Origin: JBQTIP01 sp052388025
GTDB lineage: Bacteria > Actinomycetota > UBA4738 > HRBIN12
Length of the DNA: 13,213 nt
Direction of reading: 5' to 3'
NCBI GenBank assembly: GCA_052388025.1
Contig: JBQTIP010000262.1
Span: 1-13,213, forward strand
Program-made: the position numbers and the translations under genes
Part shown: one piece after another, positions 1 to 6,596 of the stretch
Layout: each line of letters starts with the position of its first letter
Position numbering within the stretch: position 1 is the first letter of the stretch
Notes under the pieces: model-generated
The model's input: only the letters and a program-made list of their open reading frames with translations
The model's database searches: none
What the model was told of the DNA's origin: nothing

Positions 1-291
1 GATCGCGTGGACCCGCGTGAGGTAGTGGCGCGCCCGCTCGGGATCGCCGGCGATCATCCGGTCGCGGATCGACTCCAGCTCGAAGATCAGCCCCTTGAAC
101 CAGAGCTCGTAGGCCTGGTGGACGACGATGAAGAGCAGCTCGTCGTGCGCCGCGGGATCCGAGAGCAGCTGCTGGAGCGAGAGAAGCTCCGGGACCTTCA
201 GGTACGCGTCGTAGGTGAGGAGCCCTTCCTCGGTCGGCTCCGTGACCCGGCCCATCCGTCGAACCCGGCCGGGCGTGTGCGGCGTCTCCAT
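1..291 (-). CDS. kynA: Tryptophan 2,3-dioxygenase, N-terminal 97 codons (partial, cut by window edge)
   Basis: This is the start of a heme-dependent tryptophan 2,3-dioxygenase, the cytosolic enzyme that opens the indole ring of L-tryptophan to N-formylkynurenine, the first step of the kynurenine pathway. The reverse complement reads LTYDAYLKVPELLSLQ (residues 25-40) and then DELLFIVVHQAYELWFK (50-66), the two hallmark N-terminal motifs. From knowledge of the Xanthomonas enzyme, His58 should be the active-site His55 equivalent, Phe54 its Phe51, and Tyr27/Tyr30 its Tyr24/Tyr27. All are intact. ATG at 291 is chosen because it sits 7 nt after a TAGAAT hexamer. A second in-frame ATG at 255 (residue 13) is possible but has no better signal. 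About two thirds of the protein lies outside the window, including the proximal heme ligand, so intactness cannot be judged. It is transcribed away from the propeller gene. Confidence 0.93.
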   Translation of the reverse strand, partial: METPHTPGRVRRMGRVTEPTEEGLLTYDAYLKVPELLSLQQLLSDPAAHDELLFIVVHQAYELWFKGLIFELESIRDRMIAGDPERARHYLTRVHAI

Positions 292-298
292 CGAGCCG

Positions 299-304
299 AT
301 TCTA
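299..304 (-). promoter_or_regulatory. Candidate -10 hexamer TAGAAT of kynA, leaderless start
   Basis: On the minus strand TAGAAT is followed by 7 nt and then the kynA ATG at 291. Actinobacterial -10 elements fit TANNNT with transcription starting about 7 nt downstream, so the message would begin at or next to the A of ATG. No Shine-Dalgarno sequence is visible before this ATG and no clear -35 hexamer is found 16-18 nt upstream. The placement is seen; promoter function is inferred. Confidence 0.5.
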
Positions 305-324
305 GCCGGGCGTCGACGGCCGGC
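305..324. promoter_or_regulatory. 20-bp imperfect palindrome, candidate operator upstream of kynA
   Basis: The sequence is GCCGG, one mismatched base, the perfect 8-bp palindrome CGTCGACG, one mismatched base, then CCGGC. Eighteen of 20 positions are self-complementary. It abuts the 5' side of the TAGAAT hexamer, so a dimeric regulator bound here would cover the -35/spacer region. GC-rich DNA makes such palindromes more likely by chance, so operator function is only a suggestion. Confidence 0.3.
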
Positions 325-531
325 GGCCTCCGCACCTAGAGCGGGAGCCCTACGGCCGACAACCGACCCGAGCGCAGAAAAGTTGGTCCGGATGGCTGAT
401 TGGCAGGAGAGAATTCGGGGGTAAGAACAAGGGTTGAGCCTCGGGAAGGGAGGGTTCGAGCTGGGTCGCCCGCTCATGGCCTCGGTTTCGGCCCTGAAAG
501 CGACCTTGAAAGTCACTGGAGAGGGGGATCC

Positions 532-2346
532 ATGAGCAAGAAGATCCGAATATGGCTGGCGATGACGGCATCGATGGCCGTGATCGCATCGGCTTTCCTC
601 GTACCTCAGGCGACGACCGCGAAGTCGGGGCCGATCGGTAACAAGATCCTCGCGCGGGCGCTCAAGTTCGAACAAGGGAGGGCTCGCCCGGCCAAATATC
701 AGATGCCGCTGTCGGCCGGCGTCGTCTATACGCTGCTTCAGGCTTCGGGCGAGCTCGACCGGCGCGCCGATGCCGCCTCCGGGCAGGGGGCCCTGCTTCC
801 GTCGACGACCGGCACGCAGGGATGCAAGAACACCTTCGTGAGCGGCACCACCCGCAACACCCGGGTGAACCAGGACTGCTCGCTTCGCCGGCAAGCCGAG
901 GAAGTCGTCGCGGTGAACCCGACGAACCCGAACAACCTCATCGCCGGACAGAACGACAGCCGCGTCGGATTCAACCACTGCGGCTACGACTGGTCGTTGG
1001 ATGGGGGGAGGACCTGGGGCGACCAGATTCCGCCCTTCTGGCAGTTCGTCGGTGGTGATGGGCACACGTTCGACGCGTGCAGCGACCCGACGGCGACGTT
1101 CGATGCCGAAGGCAACGCGTACGTCGCCGGCATCCTGTTCGACATCGGCTCGCCGGCGAGTGCGCTCCTGGTGGCCAAGTCGAACGCGGGGATCGGTGGC
1201 GCCTTCTATCACGCCCCCGACTCCACGCTCTCGTTCCAGGAGTTCCGGGACGTCCCGCTCGGTGTCGTCGCCAGCGACAACGACCCGAACGTCTTCCACG
1301 ACAAGGAGTTCATCGTTGCGGACGCCAACCTCGGCAGCCCGAAGGTGAACAACGTCTACGCTACTTGGACGAGGTTCGCGGTTACGGCGTTCGGTGTTGA
1401 GGTCAACAGCCCGATCTTCTTCAGCCAGTCCACCGACGGCGGGGCCACATGGTCGGCAGGGATCGAGATCAGCGGATCGAGCGCGGCCTTCTGCACCGAC
1501 TTCAGCGGGTCGGCCGACCCGAACGCCTGCGACCAGGATCAAGGCTCGCACCCGATCGTGGGCCCCGACGGCAGGATCTACGTCGTGTACGGCAACGGCA
1601 ACACGCCGTTCTTCGGGGAGAACCAGGTGCTGTTCGTGTCGTGCCCCGCGGCGGCCGACTGCTCCGTCCCTGCGAGCTGGACCGCGCCGGTCAAGATCAA
1701 CGACCTGATCGGCCTGCACCCGATCGCGTTCGCCGCGAACGTCGCCGGCTGCCCGGTCTTCCGGCAGTGCCTGCCTCCGAACGGCTACCGGGTTCCCGAG
1801 TTCACCTCGATGTCGATCTCCATCGACGTCACCGGCACGCTGTACGCGGTCTGGTCCGACTTCCGCAACGGCTTCGTGCCGCCGTGCGACACGCTGGACT
1901 TCGCGACGTCCGCTCCTCCGTGCGACAACGACGTCTTCTACTCGTTCTCGACGGATGCCGGGGCGACGTGGAGCGACGCGTTCCAGCTGACCCCGGCCGG
2001 ATCGGCCCAGTGGCAGCCCTGGAGCGCGGTGACCACTGACGGCAAGAAGCTCTTCGTCGCGTACTACGACCGCCAGTACGGGGGCTGCGAGTTCTCCGGC
2101 TGCAACGACATCACGCTGGCGAGGGTGACCAACGCGGCGAGCGGGTCGCCGGGGGTCACCTTCAAGAGGCTCACCACGGCGTCGATGCCGAACCTGACCA
2201 CGGTCACGAACCCGATCCAGGCCGGGTTCCTCGGCGACTACATGTGGGTCGCGACCTCAGGGCAGAAGGTCCACGTCGTGTGGGCCGACACCCGCGGTCT
2301 GAACGGGACGGTCGAGGAGGACATCTATTTCATTACCTCCGGCTGA
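532..2346 (+). CDS. Secreted Asp-box (BNR) beta-propeller protein, sialidase-like fold, function unknown
   Basis: This 604-residue protein is predicted to be exported. It has a Sec-type signal peptide with basic KKIR at residues 3-6, a hydrophobic stretch at about 7-24, and a likely cleavage after Ala30. Three Asp boxes (SxDxGxTW) lie at residues 155-162, 300-307 and 473-480, which marks a sialidase-superfamily beta-propeller. Blade-like VWSDFRNG and VWADTRG strands precede the third box and the C-terminus. A YRVP at 419-422 recalls the sialidase FRIP motif but sits between boxes 2 and 3 rather than N-terminal to all of them, so sialidase activity is not claimed. The mature part has 14 cysteines, which suggests disulfides. 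There is no lipobox, LPxTG or transmembrane tail, so free secretion is likely. ATG at 532 is chosen because purine-rich GGAGAGGGGG (518-527) precedes it and the signal peptide begins there. The frame is open further upstream, but that extension lacks any signal. No clear TANNNT promoter is seen in the upstream 240 nt. Confidence 0.85.
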   Translation: MSKKIRIWLAMTASMAVIASAFLVPQATTAKSGPIGNKILARALKFEQGRARPAKYQMPLSAGVVYTLLQASGELDRRADAASGQGALLPSTTGTQGCKNTFVSGTTRNTRVNQDCSLRRQAEEVVAVNPTNPNNLIAGQNDSRVGFNHCGYDWSLDGGRTWGDQIPPFWQFVGGDGHTFDACSDPTATFDAEGNAYVAGILFDIGSPASALLVAKSNAGIGGAFYHAPDSTLSFQEFRDVPLGVVASDNDPNVFHDKEFIVADANLGSPKVNNVYATWTRFAVTAFGVEVNSPIFFSQSTDGGATWSAGIEISGSSAAFCTDFSGSADPNACDQDQGSHPIVGPDGRIYVVYGNGNTPFFGENQVLFVSCPAAADCSVPASWTAPVKINDLIGLHPIAFAANVAGCPVFRQCLPPNGYRVPEFTSMSISIDVTGTLYAVWSDFRNGFVPPCDTLDFATSAPPCDNDVFYSFSTDAGATWSDAFQLTPAGSAQWQPWSAVTTDGKKLFVAYYDRQYGGCEFSGCNDITLARVTNAASGSPGVTFKRLTTASMPNLTTVTNPIQAGFLGDYMWVATSGQKVHVVWADTRGLNGTVEEDIYFITSG

Positions 2347-2355
2347 CCGGATGAG

Positions 2356-2395
2356 GGCGGAGGGGGGCGGGAACTCCGGTTCCCGCCCCTCCGCC
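2356..2395 (+). terminator. GC-rich hairpin after the propeller gene
   Basis: A 17-bp stem starts 9 nt after the TGA. The left arm runs 2356-2374 with two extra bulged Gs, the loop is TCCG at 2375-2378, and the right arm is 2379-2395. No T-run follows, which is common for actinobacterial terminators. Because the genes converge here, it could also stop transcription coming from hisN. Confidence 0.7.
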
Positions 2396-2413
2396 GCTTC
2401 GATTCGCTACGTG

Positions 2414-2440
2414 GGCGGGCGCTTGGGCGAGCCGCCCGCC
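2414..2440 (-). terminator. Hairpin at the hisN stop codon
   Basis: GGCGGGC (2414-2420) pairs with GCCCGCC (2434-2440), and the stem extends by GC/GC across a one-base bulge at 2433. It starts within the TAG stop of hisN (2442-2440) and runs downstream of it on the minus strand, so it is probably the terminator of that gene. No T-tract follows. Confidence 0.5.
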
Positions 2441-3204
2441 TAGACGCGGAAGCGCGCGACCAGATCGTCGTGCAGCACGCCGTTGGTGGTGAGCACGCTG
2501 CCGCCGTGCGCGAGGGCCGAGCCGTCCATCTGGCTCATCCGCCCGCCCGCCTCCTCGACGATCACGTTCGGGGCCGCCCAATCCCAGGTGCACAACTCCT
2601 CTTCGATCATCACGTCGGCCGTTCCGCGGGCGACCAGCATGTGTCCCCAGAAGTCGCCGAAGCCACGGGTTCGGCGGGCCTCCGCGACTAGCTCCCCGAA
2701 CGGCTCCGTCAGAGGTCCCGAGAGCCAGTAGTCGAGGCTCGAGTAGACGACGAACGCGCCCGAGACCCGGTCGGCTCGCGAGACGTTGATCGGCCGGCCG
2801 TTCAGCCTCGCGCCGCCGCCGCGGACGGCCTCGTATCGCTCGCCCATCGCCGGGGCGCCGACCAGGCCCAGCATCGGCCGTTCGTCGATCGAAAGCGCGA
2901 TCAAGGTGGCCCACAGCTGCACGCCGTCGGCGAAGTTCTTCGTTCCGTCGATCGGGTCGATGACCCAGCAGCGGCCGTCCCGCCCCTCGCCCTGGAGGCC
3001 ACCCTCCTCGCCCAACACCGCGTCGCCTGGGAAGCGCTCGGCGACGGCCTCTCGAAACATCGCCTCGATCGCGATATCGGCCTCGGTGACGGGGGAGAGG
3101 TCGGCCTTCTGCCGCACGTCCAGCTCGCTTCCGAAGAACGACACGGCGATTCCCGCGGCCCGGTCGGCGACTTCGCCCGCGAACGCAAGCTCCTCGCTCA
3201 GCAC
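2440..3204 (-). CDS. hisN: Inositol-monophosphatase family phosphatase, probably histidinol-phosphatase
   Basis: This 254-residue protein is a Mg2+-dependent, lithium-sensitive-type phosphatase of the IMPase/FBPase fold. Metal-binding motifs are intact: GEEGG (residues 65-69), WVIDPIDGTKNF (80-91, with Asp83 and Asp86) and WDWAAP (207-212, with Asp208). DLSPVTEAD (35-43) is the N-terminal IMPase signature. The segment GFGDFWGHMLVARG (181-194), before the WDWAA motif, looks like the HisN branch, which dephosphorylates L-histidinol phosphate in histidine biosynthesis. An inositol-1-phosphatase or 3'-phosphoadenosine 5'-phosphate phosphatase role cannot be excluded, and no other his gene is nearby to help. 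The start is GTG at 3204, giving the normal family length, with TAAGGT ending 7 nt upstream and no Shine-Dalgarno sequence. It is transcribed divergently from tig. Confidence 0.85.
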   Translation of the reverse strand: MLSEELAFAGEVADRAAGIAVSFFGSELDVRQKADLSPVTEADIAIEAMFREAVAERFPGDAVLGEEGGLQGEGRDGRCWVIDPIDGTKNFADGVQLWATLIALSIDERPMLGLVGAPAMGERYEAVRGGGARLNGRPINVSRADRVSGAFVVYSSLDYWLSGPLTEPFGELVAEARRTRGFGDFWGHMLVARGTADVMIEEELCTWDWAAPNVIVEEAGGRMSQMDGSALAHGGSVLTTNGVLHDDLVARFRV

Positions 3205-3210
3205 GCGGGC

Positions 3211-3216
3211 ACCTTA
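3211..3216 (-). promoter_or_regulatory. Candidate -10 hexamer TAAGGT of hisN, leaderless start
   Basis: On the minus strand TAAGGT is followed by 6 nt and then GTG at 3204. If transcription starts at that G the hexamer occupies exactly -12 to -7. There is no ribosome-binding sequence in the gap. This supports the GTG as the true start and a leaderless message. Confidence 0.45.
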
Positions 3217-3252
3217 CACGACCGTCATGGGTCGGACCGCGCGCGTTTCCGA

Positions 3253-3258
3253 TACCCT
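3253..3258 (+). promoter_or_regulatory. Candidate -10 hexamer TACCCT of the tig-clpP-clpX operon
   Basis: TACCCT lies 10 nt before the tig ATG at 3269. Transcription starting 7 nt downstream would leave a leader of only about 4 nt. The divergent region shared with hisN is 64 nt in total. No convincing -35 hexamer and no Shine-Dalgarno sequence are visible. Confidence 0.35.
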
Positions 3259-3268
3259 CCGTGGCCTG

Positions 3269-4636
3269 ATGCAGACGACCGTCGAGGAGACCGACAAGCA
3301 CAAGGTCAGGCTCACGGTCGAGGTACCGACCGAGGAGTTCGACAAGGACCTCGACCGGGCGTACCGGAAGATCGCCCAGCAGGTCAGGATCCCCGGTTTC
3401 CGCAAGGGCAGGGTCCCCCGCAAGGTCATTGACGCCCAGATCGGGCGCGAGGCCGTGCTCGAGGAGTTCCTCGGTGACGCGGTTCCCAACTACTACCGCG
3501 ACGCCGTGAGAGAGCACGAGCTCGCGCCGATCACCGACCCCGACATCTCGCTCGAGCAGGTGGAGGAGGGCAAACCGCTCGTGTTCACGGCGACGATGGA
3601 GGTCCGGCCCCGCCTAGAGCTCGAGGACTACAAGGGGATCCGGGTGGAACGCCCGTCGACCGACGTTTCCGACAAGGAGATCGATGAGCTCGTGGATCGG
3701 CTCCGTGATCGGTTCGCGGAGCTCGAAGCCGTCGGGCATCCGGCGCGCAAGGGCGACTACGTCGTAGCCGACTTCAGGGCAACCGTCCACGATGAGGAGG
3801 TGCCCGAAGCCACGCGACCCGACTACCTCTACGAGGTGGGCTCCGGCGAGTTCGTCGAGAAGCTCGACACCGAGCTCGAGGGCAAGCGCGCGGGCGAGAT
3901 CTTGAAGTTCAACGCGACGCTTCCCGAGACATTCGGCGAGCGGGCCGGAAAGGAGGTCTCGTTCCAGGTCCTCGTGAAGGAGGTCAAGGGCAAGCGGCTC
4001 CCCGAGGCCGACGACGAGTTCGCGAAGACCGCCTCCGAGTTCGACACGCTGGCGGAGCTGCGCGAGGACCTGCGGGAGAAGCTCGGCGCGTCGAAGTCGG
4101 TCGAGGCCGACGCGGCGATCCGGGACCGGGTGCTTCAGGCGCTGGTGCAGCGCGTCGACGTCGACCTGCCCGATACGCTCGTGGACGAGGAGACGGAGCA
4201 TCGCGTGCGCTCGTCGAGGGATCGAGCGGAGCGCGCAGGCGTCTCGCTGGACGATGCGCTGAAGGCGCAGGGCTGGGACGAGCTGAGGTTCAGGAGCGAC
4301 GCCCGAGCCCACGCGATCCGCGCCATCAAGGCCGACCTGGTGCTCGAGGCGGTGGCGCGCCGGGAGGGGCTGGAAGTGACCGCGGAGGAGCTCGGCGCCG
4401 AGATCTCCGCGCTCGCGGCCGCGTTCGGACGCGACCCGAAGGAGGTCGCGAAGACGCTCGACTCGTCAGGTCAGATCGTATCGGTGGCCGGTGATATCAT
4501 CAGGTCGAAGGCCCTCGACCTCCTCGTCGAGCACGCTGAGATCGCATCGAAAGGCGAGGCTCTCAAGGAGGACGAGGAGCAGGCCGAGGACATCTCTGAG
4601 CCTCCCGAACAGAGCCGACCGGAGGAACAAGCATGA
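3269..4636 (+). CDS. tig: Trigger factor, ribosome-associated chaperone and prolyl isomerase
   Basis: This 455-residue protein binds the large ribosomal subunit at the tunnel exit (via L23 in known homologues) and holds emerging chains. The N-terminal ribosome-binding domain carries GFRKGRVP at residues 43-50, with Phe44-Arg45-Lys46 at the same numbers as in E. coli. An FKBP-like PPIase domain follows at about 158-241 (KGDYVVADFRATV and the GSGEFVEKLD region). The helical chaperone domain covers about 247-425, and a very acidic, Glu-rich tail covers about 430-455. The ATG at 3269 gives the usual MQTTVEETDKHKVRL opening. The frame is open far upstream across hisN, and an in-frame ATG at 3227 would add 14 residues unlike the family. 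Its TGA (4634-4636) overlaps the clpP ATG in an ATGA junction, so the two are probably translationally coupled. Confidence 0.96.
   Translation: MQTTVEETDKHKVRLTVEVPTEEFDKDLDRAYRKIAQQVRIPGFRKGRVPRKVIDAQIGREAVLEEFLGDAVPNYYRDAVREHELAPITDPDISLEQVEEGKPLVFTATMEVRPRLELEDYKGIRVERPSTDVSDKEIDELVDRLRDRFAELEAVGHPARKGDYVVADFRATVHDEEVPEATRPDYLYEVGSGEFVEKLDTELEGKRAGEILKFNATLPETFGERAGKEVSFQVLVKEVKGKRLPEADDEFAKTASEFDTLAELREDLREKLGASKSVEADAAIRDRVLQALVQRVDVDLPDTLVDEETEHRVRSSRDRAERAGVSLDDALKAQGWDELRFRSDARAHAIRAIKADLVLEAVARREGLEVTAEELGAEISALAAAFGRDPKEVAKTLDSSGQIVSVAGDIIRSKALDLLVEHAEIASKGEALKEDEEQAEDISEPPEQSRPEEQA
4621..4626 (+). promoter_or_regulatory. Ribosome-binding site of clpP, GGAGGA
   Basis: GGAGGA lies inside the last codons of tig, 6 nt before the clpP ATG at 4633. 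It fixes that start and, with the ATGA overlap, lets terminating ribosomes reinitiate on clpP. The plus-strand genes that open transcription units in this window lack such a site, apart from the propeller gene. Confidence 0.75.
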
Positions 4637-5271
4637 ACGAGATGGGCGATTACCTGGTTCCCGTCGTCGTCGAGCAGACCGCCCGTGGCGAGCGCTCGTT
4701 CGACATCTACTCGCGCCTGCTGAAGGAGCGAATCGTGTTCCTGGGCACGCCCATCGACGACAACGTGGGCAACCTGATCATGGCGCAACTCCTCCACCTC
4801 GAGAGCGAGGAGCCGGACAAGGACATCAACCTGTACGTCAACTCGCCCGGCGGCATGATGACGACGCTCTTCGCCATCTACGACACCATGCAATACATCA
4901 AGCCCGACGTCTCGACCATCGTGATGGGACAGGCGGCCTCGGCAGCGGCGGTGCTCTCGCTCGCCGGCGCGAAGGGCAAGCGGTACGCGCTCCCGCACGC
5001 GCGGATCCTCCTGCACCAGCCGCACGGCGGCGCGGAGGGTCAGGCGGTCGACATCGAGATCCAGGCGAAGGAGATGATCCGCAACCGCGAGCAGATGAAC
5101 GAGATCATCGCCAAGCACACAGGGCAGCCCCTCGAGAAGGTCGCGAAGGACACCGACCGCGACTTCATCCTCACGGCGGAGCAGGCGCTCGAGTACGGGG
5201 CCATCGACGAGATCATCAGCACCCGAGGAATCGCACCGGAACTTGCAGCAGCGGCCGCCGGCGGCTCGTAA
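4633..5271 (+). CDS. clpP: ATP-dependent Clp protease proteolytic subunit ClpP
   Basis: This 212-residue serine protease subunit forms the tetradecameric degradation chamber that works with ClpX or a ClpC-type unfoldase. The triad is intact by family position: Ser103 in GQAASAAAVL, His128 in ILLHQPHGG and Asp177 in DTDRDFIL. The oxyanion-loop signature NSPGGMM is at residues 70-76. GQAASAAA in place of the E. coli GQAASMGA is typical of actinobacterial ClpP1-like proteins. A short N-terminal propeptide-like segment precedes VPVVVEQT. The start at 4633 has a strong GGAGGA and overlaps the tig stop. clpX follows after 59 nt, so tig-clpP-clpX is probably one operon. Actinomycetota generally carry a tandem clpP1-clpP2 here because their active protease is a heteromer. 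This locus has only one clpP, so any partner must be encoded elsewhere, or the enzyme is a homomer. Confidence 0.97.
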   Translation: MNEMGDYLVPVVVEQTARGERSFDIYSRLLKERIVFLGTPIDDNVGNLIMAQLLHLESEEPDKDINLYVNSPGGMMTTLFAIYDTMQYIKPDVSTIVMGQAASAAAVLSLAGAKGKRYALPHARILLHQPHGGAEGQAVDIEIQAKEMIRNREQMNEIIAKHTGQPLEKVAKDTDRDFILTAEQALEYGAIDEIISTRGIAPELAAAAAGGS

Positions 5272-5284
5272 GATAGGAGTGACA

Positions 5285-5305
5285 GGCCGGGTGGTGAGCC
5301 CGGCC
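5285..5305 (+). other. Perfect 7-bp hairpin in the clpP-clpX gap
   Basis: GGCCGGG (5285-5291), loop TGGTGAG and CCCGGCC (5299-5305) form a perfect 7-bp stem with a 7-nt loop inside the 59-nt spacer. It is too short, and lacks the T-run, to be a confident terminator. It could set the clpP:clpX ratio by partial termination or by fixing an mRNA processing end. TAAGAT at 5269-5274 is a possible -10 for a separate clpX start just before it, but this is weak. Confidence 0.45.
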
Positions 5306-5330
5306 GTTCGGTTCGAAAGGTACGGGGGGC

Positions 5331-6596
5331 ATGGCCAAGTTCGGTGACTCGGACCTGCTGAAGTGCTCCTTCTGCGGCAAGAGCCAGAAACAGGTCAAGA
5401 AGCTCATCGCCGGCCCCGGCGTGTACATCTGCGACGAGTGCATCGACCTGTGCAACGAGATCATCGAGGAGGAGCTGTCCGAGACCTCCGAGCTGAAGCT
5501 GGAGGAGCTCCCCAAGCCGCAAGAGATCTACTCGTTCCTCGACGACTACGTGATCGGCCAGGACCAGGCGAAGAAGGTGCTCTCGGTCGCCGTCTACAAC
5601 CACTACAAGCGGATACAGGTCGGGGCGAAGGACGCCGAGGTCGAGCTCCAGAAGTCGAACATCATGATCCTCGGCCCGACCGGCTGCGGTAAGACCCTCC
5701 TCGCGCAGACCCTCGCGCGGATGCTGAACGTCCCGTTCGCCATCGCCGACGCCACTGCCTTGACCGAGGCGGGCTATGTCGGCGAGGACGTCGAGAACAT
5801 CCTGCTCAAGCTCATCCAGGCGGCCGACTACGACGTCAAGAAGGCCGAGACCGGGATCATCTACATCGACGAGGTTGACAAGATCGCACGCAAGTCCGAG
5901 AACCCGTCGATCACCCGGGACGTCTCGGGCGAGGGCGTGCAGCAGGCGCTCCTCAAGATCCTCGAGGGAACCACGGCGTCGGTTCCGCCGCAGGGCGGCC
6001 GTAAACACCCGCACCAGGAGTTCATCCAGATCGACACGACGAACATCCTGTTCATTTGCGGCGGCGCGTTCGCCGGGCTGGAGAAGATCATCGAGAGCCG
6101 CGTGGGCAGCCGGGGCGTCGGCTTCGGAGCCGACGTCCGCCGCGTCGAGGAGAAGGACCTCGGCGAGATCCTCGGGCGGGTGTTGCCGGAGGACCTCCTC
6201 AAGTATGGGCTGATCCCCGAGTTCGTCGGCCGCGTGCCGGTTCTAACCAACGTGCACAACCTCGACAAGCAGGCGCTCGTCGACATCCTCACCAAGCCGA
6301 AGAACGCGCTCGTGAAGCAGTACTGCAAGTTCTTCGAGTTCGACGAGGTGGAGTTGGAGTTCTCCGACGACGCGCTCGTAGCCATCGCCGACCAGGCGAT
6401 ACTTCGGGGCACCGGAGCCCGCGGCCTCCGCGCGATCATGGAGGAGGTGCTGCTCGGCGTCATGTACGAGCTGCCGTCGCGCCAAGACGTAACGAAGTGC
6501 ATGGTCGACCGCGACGTCGTGATGTCGGGCGTGAACCCTACGCTCGTGCCCCGTCCCGTGCCGGCCCCGCGGGTCCGCAAGGAGCGCAGCGCGTAA
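5331..6596 (+). CDS. clpX: ATP-dependent Clp protease ATP-binding subunit ClpX
   Basis: This 421-residue AAA+ unfoldase recognises tagged proteins, unfolds them and threads them into ClpP. The N-terminal zinc-binding dimerisation domain has Cys12, Cys15, Cys34 and Cys37. The AAA+ core shows Walker A GPTGCGKT (115-122), pore-1 loop GYVG (148-151), Walker B IIYIDE (176-181), the RKH loop (224-226), PEFVGRVP with the arginine-finger region, and sensor-2 GARGLR. The ClpP-docking IGF tripeptide is VGF here (263-265), a conservative change; mycobacteria use LGF. Length is normal for the family. The start at 5331 has GAAAGG (5315-5320) and a run of Gs upstream, a mediocre but usable ribosome-binding region. 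The gene ends in TAA immediately before the tandem hairpins that separate it from the converging cyclase gene. Confidence 0.97.
   Translation: MAKFGDSDLLKCSFCGKSQKQVKKLIAGPGVYICDECIDLCNEIIEEELSETSELKLEELPKPQEIYSFLDDYVIGQDQAKKVLSVAVYNHYKRIQVGAKDAEVELQKSNIMILGPTGCGKTLLAQTLARMLNVPFAIADATALTEAGYVGEDVENILLKLIQAADYDVKKAETGIIYIDEVDKIARKSENPSITRDVSGEGVQQALLKILEGTTASVPPQGGRKHPHQEFIQIDTTNILFICGGAFAGLEKIIESRVGSRGVGFGADVRRVEEKDLGEILGRVLPEDLLKYGLIPEFVGRVPVLTNVHNLDKQALVDILTKPKNALVKQYCKFFEFDEVELEFSDDALVAIADQAILRGTGARGLRAIMEEVLLGVMYELPSRQDVTKCMVDRDVVMSGVNPTLVPRPVPAPRVRKERSA

Noticed and set aside
7..339. A plus-strand open frame at the left edge.
   Set aside because: The minus strand encodes unmistakable tryptophan 2,3-dioxygenase motifs, so this frame is an antisense shadow.
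392..424. A tiny frame MADWQERIRG upstream of the propeller gene, considered as a leader peptide.
   Set aside because: It has no ribosome-binding site, no run of regulatory codons and no following hairpin pair that would suggest attenuation.
2786..3268. A long upstream extension of the trigger factor frame across hisN.
   Set aside because: The extension is antisense to a well-supported phosphatase gene and does not resemble trigger factor. The family N-terminus begins at 3269.
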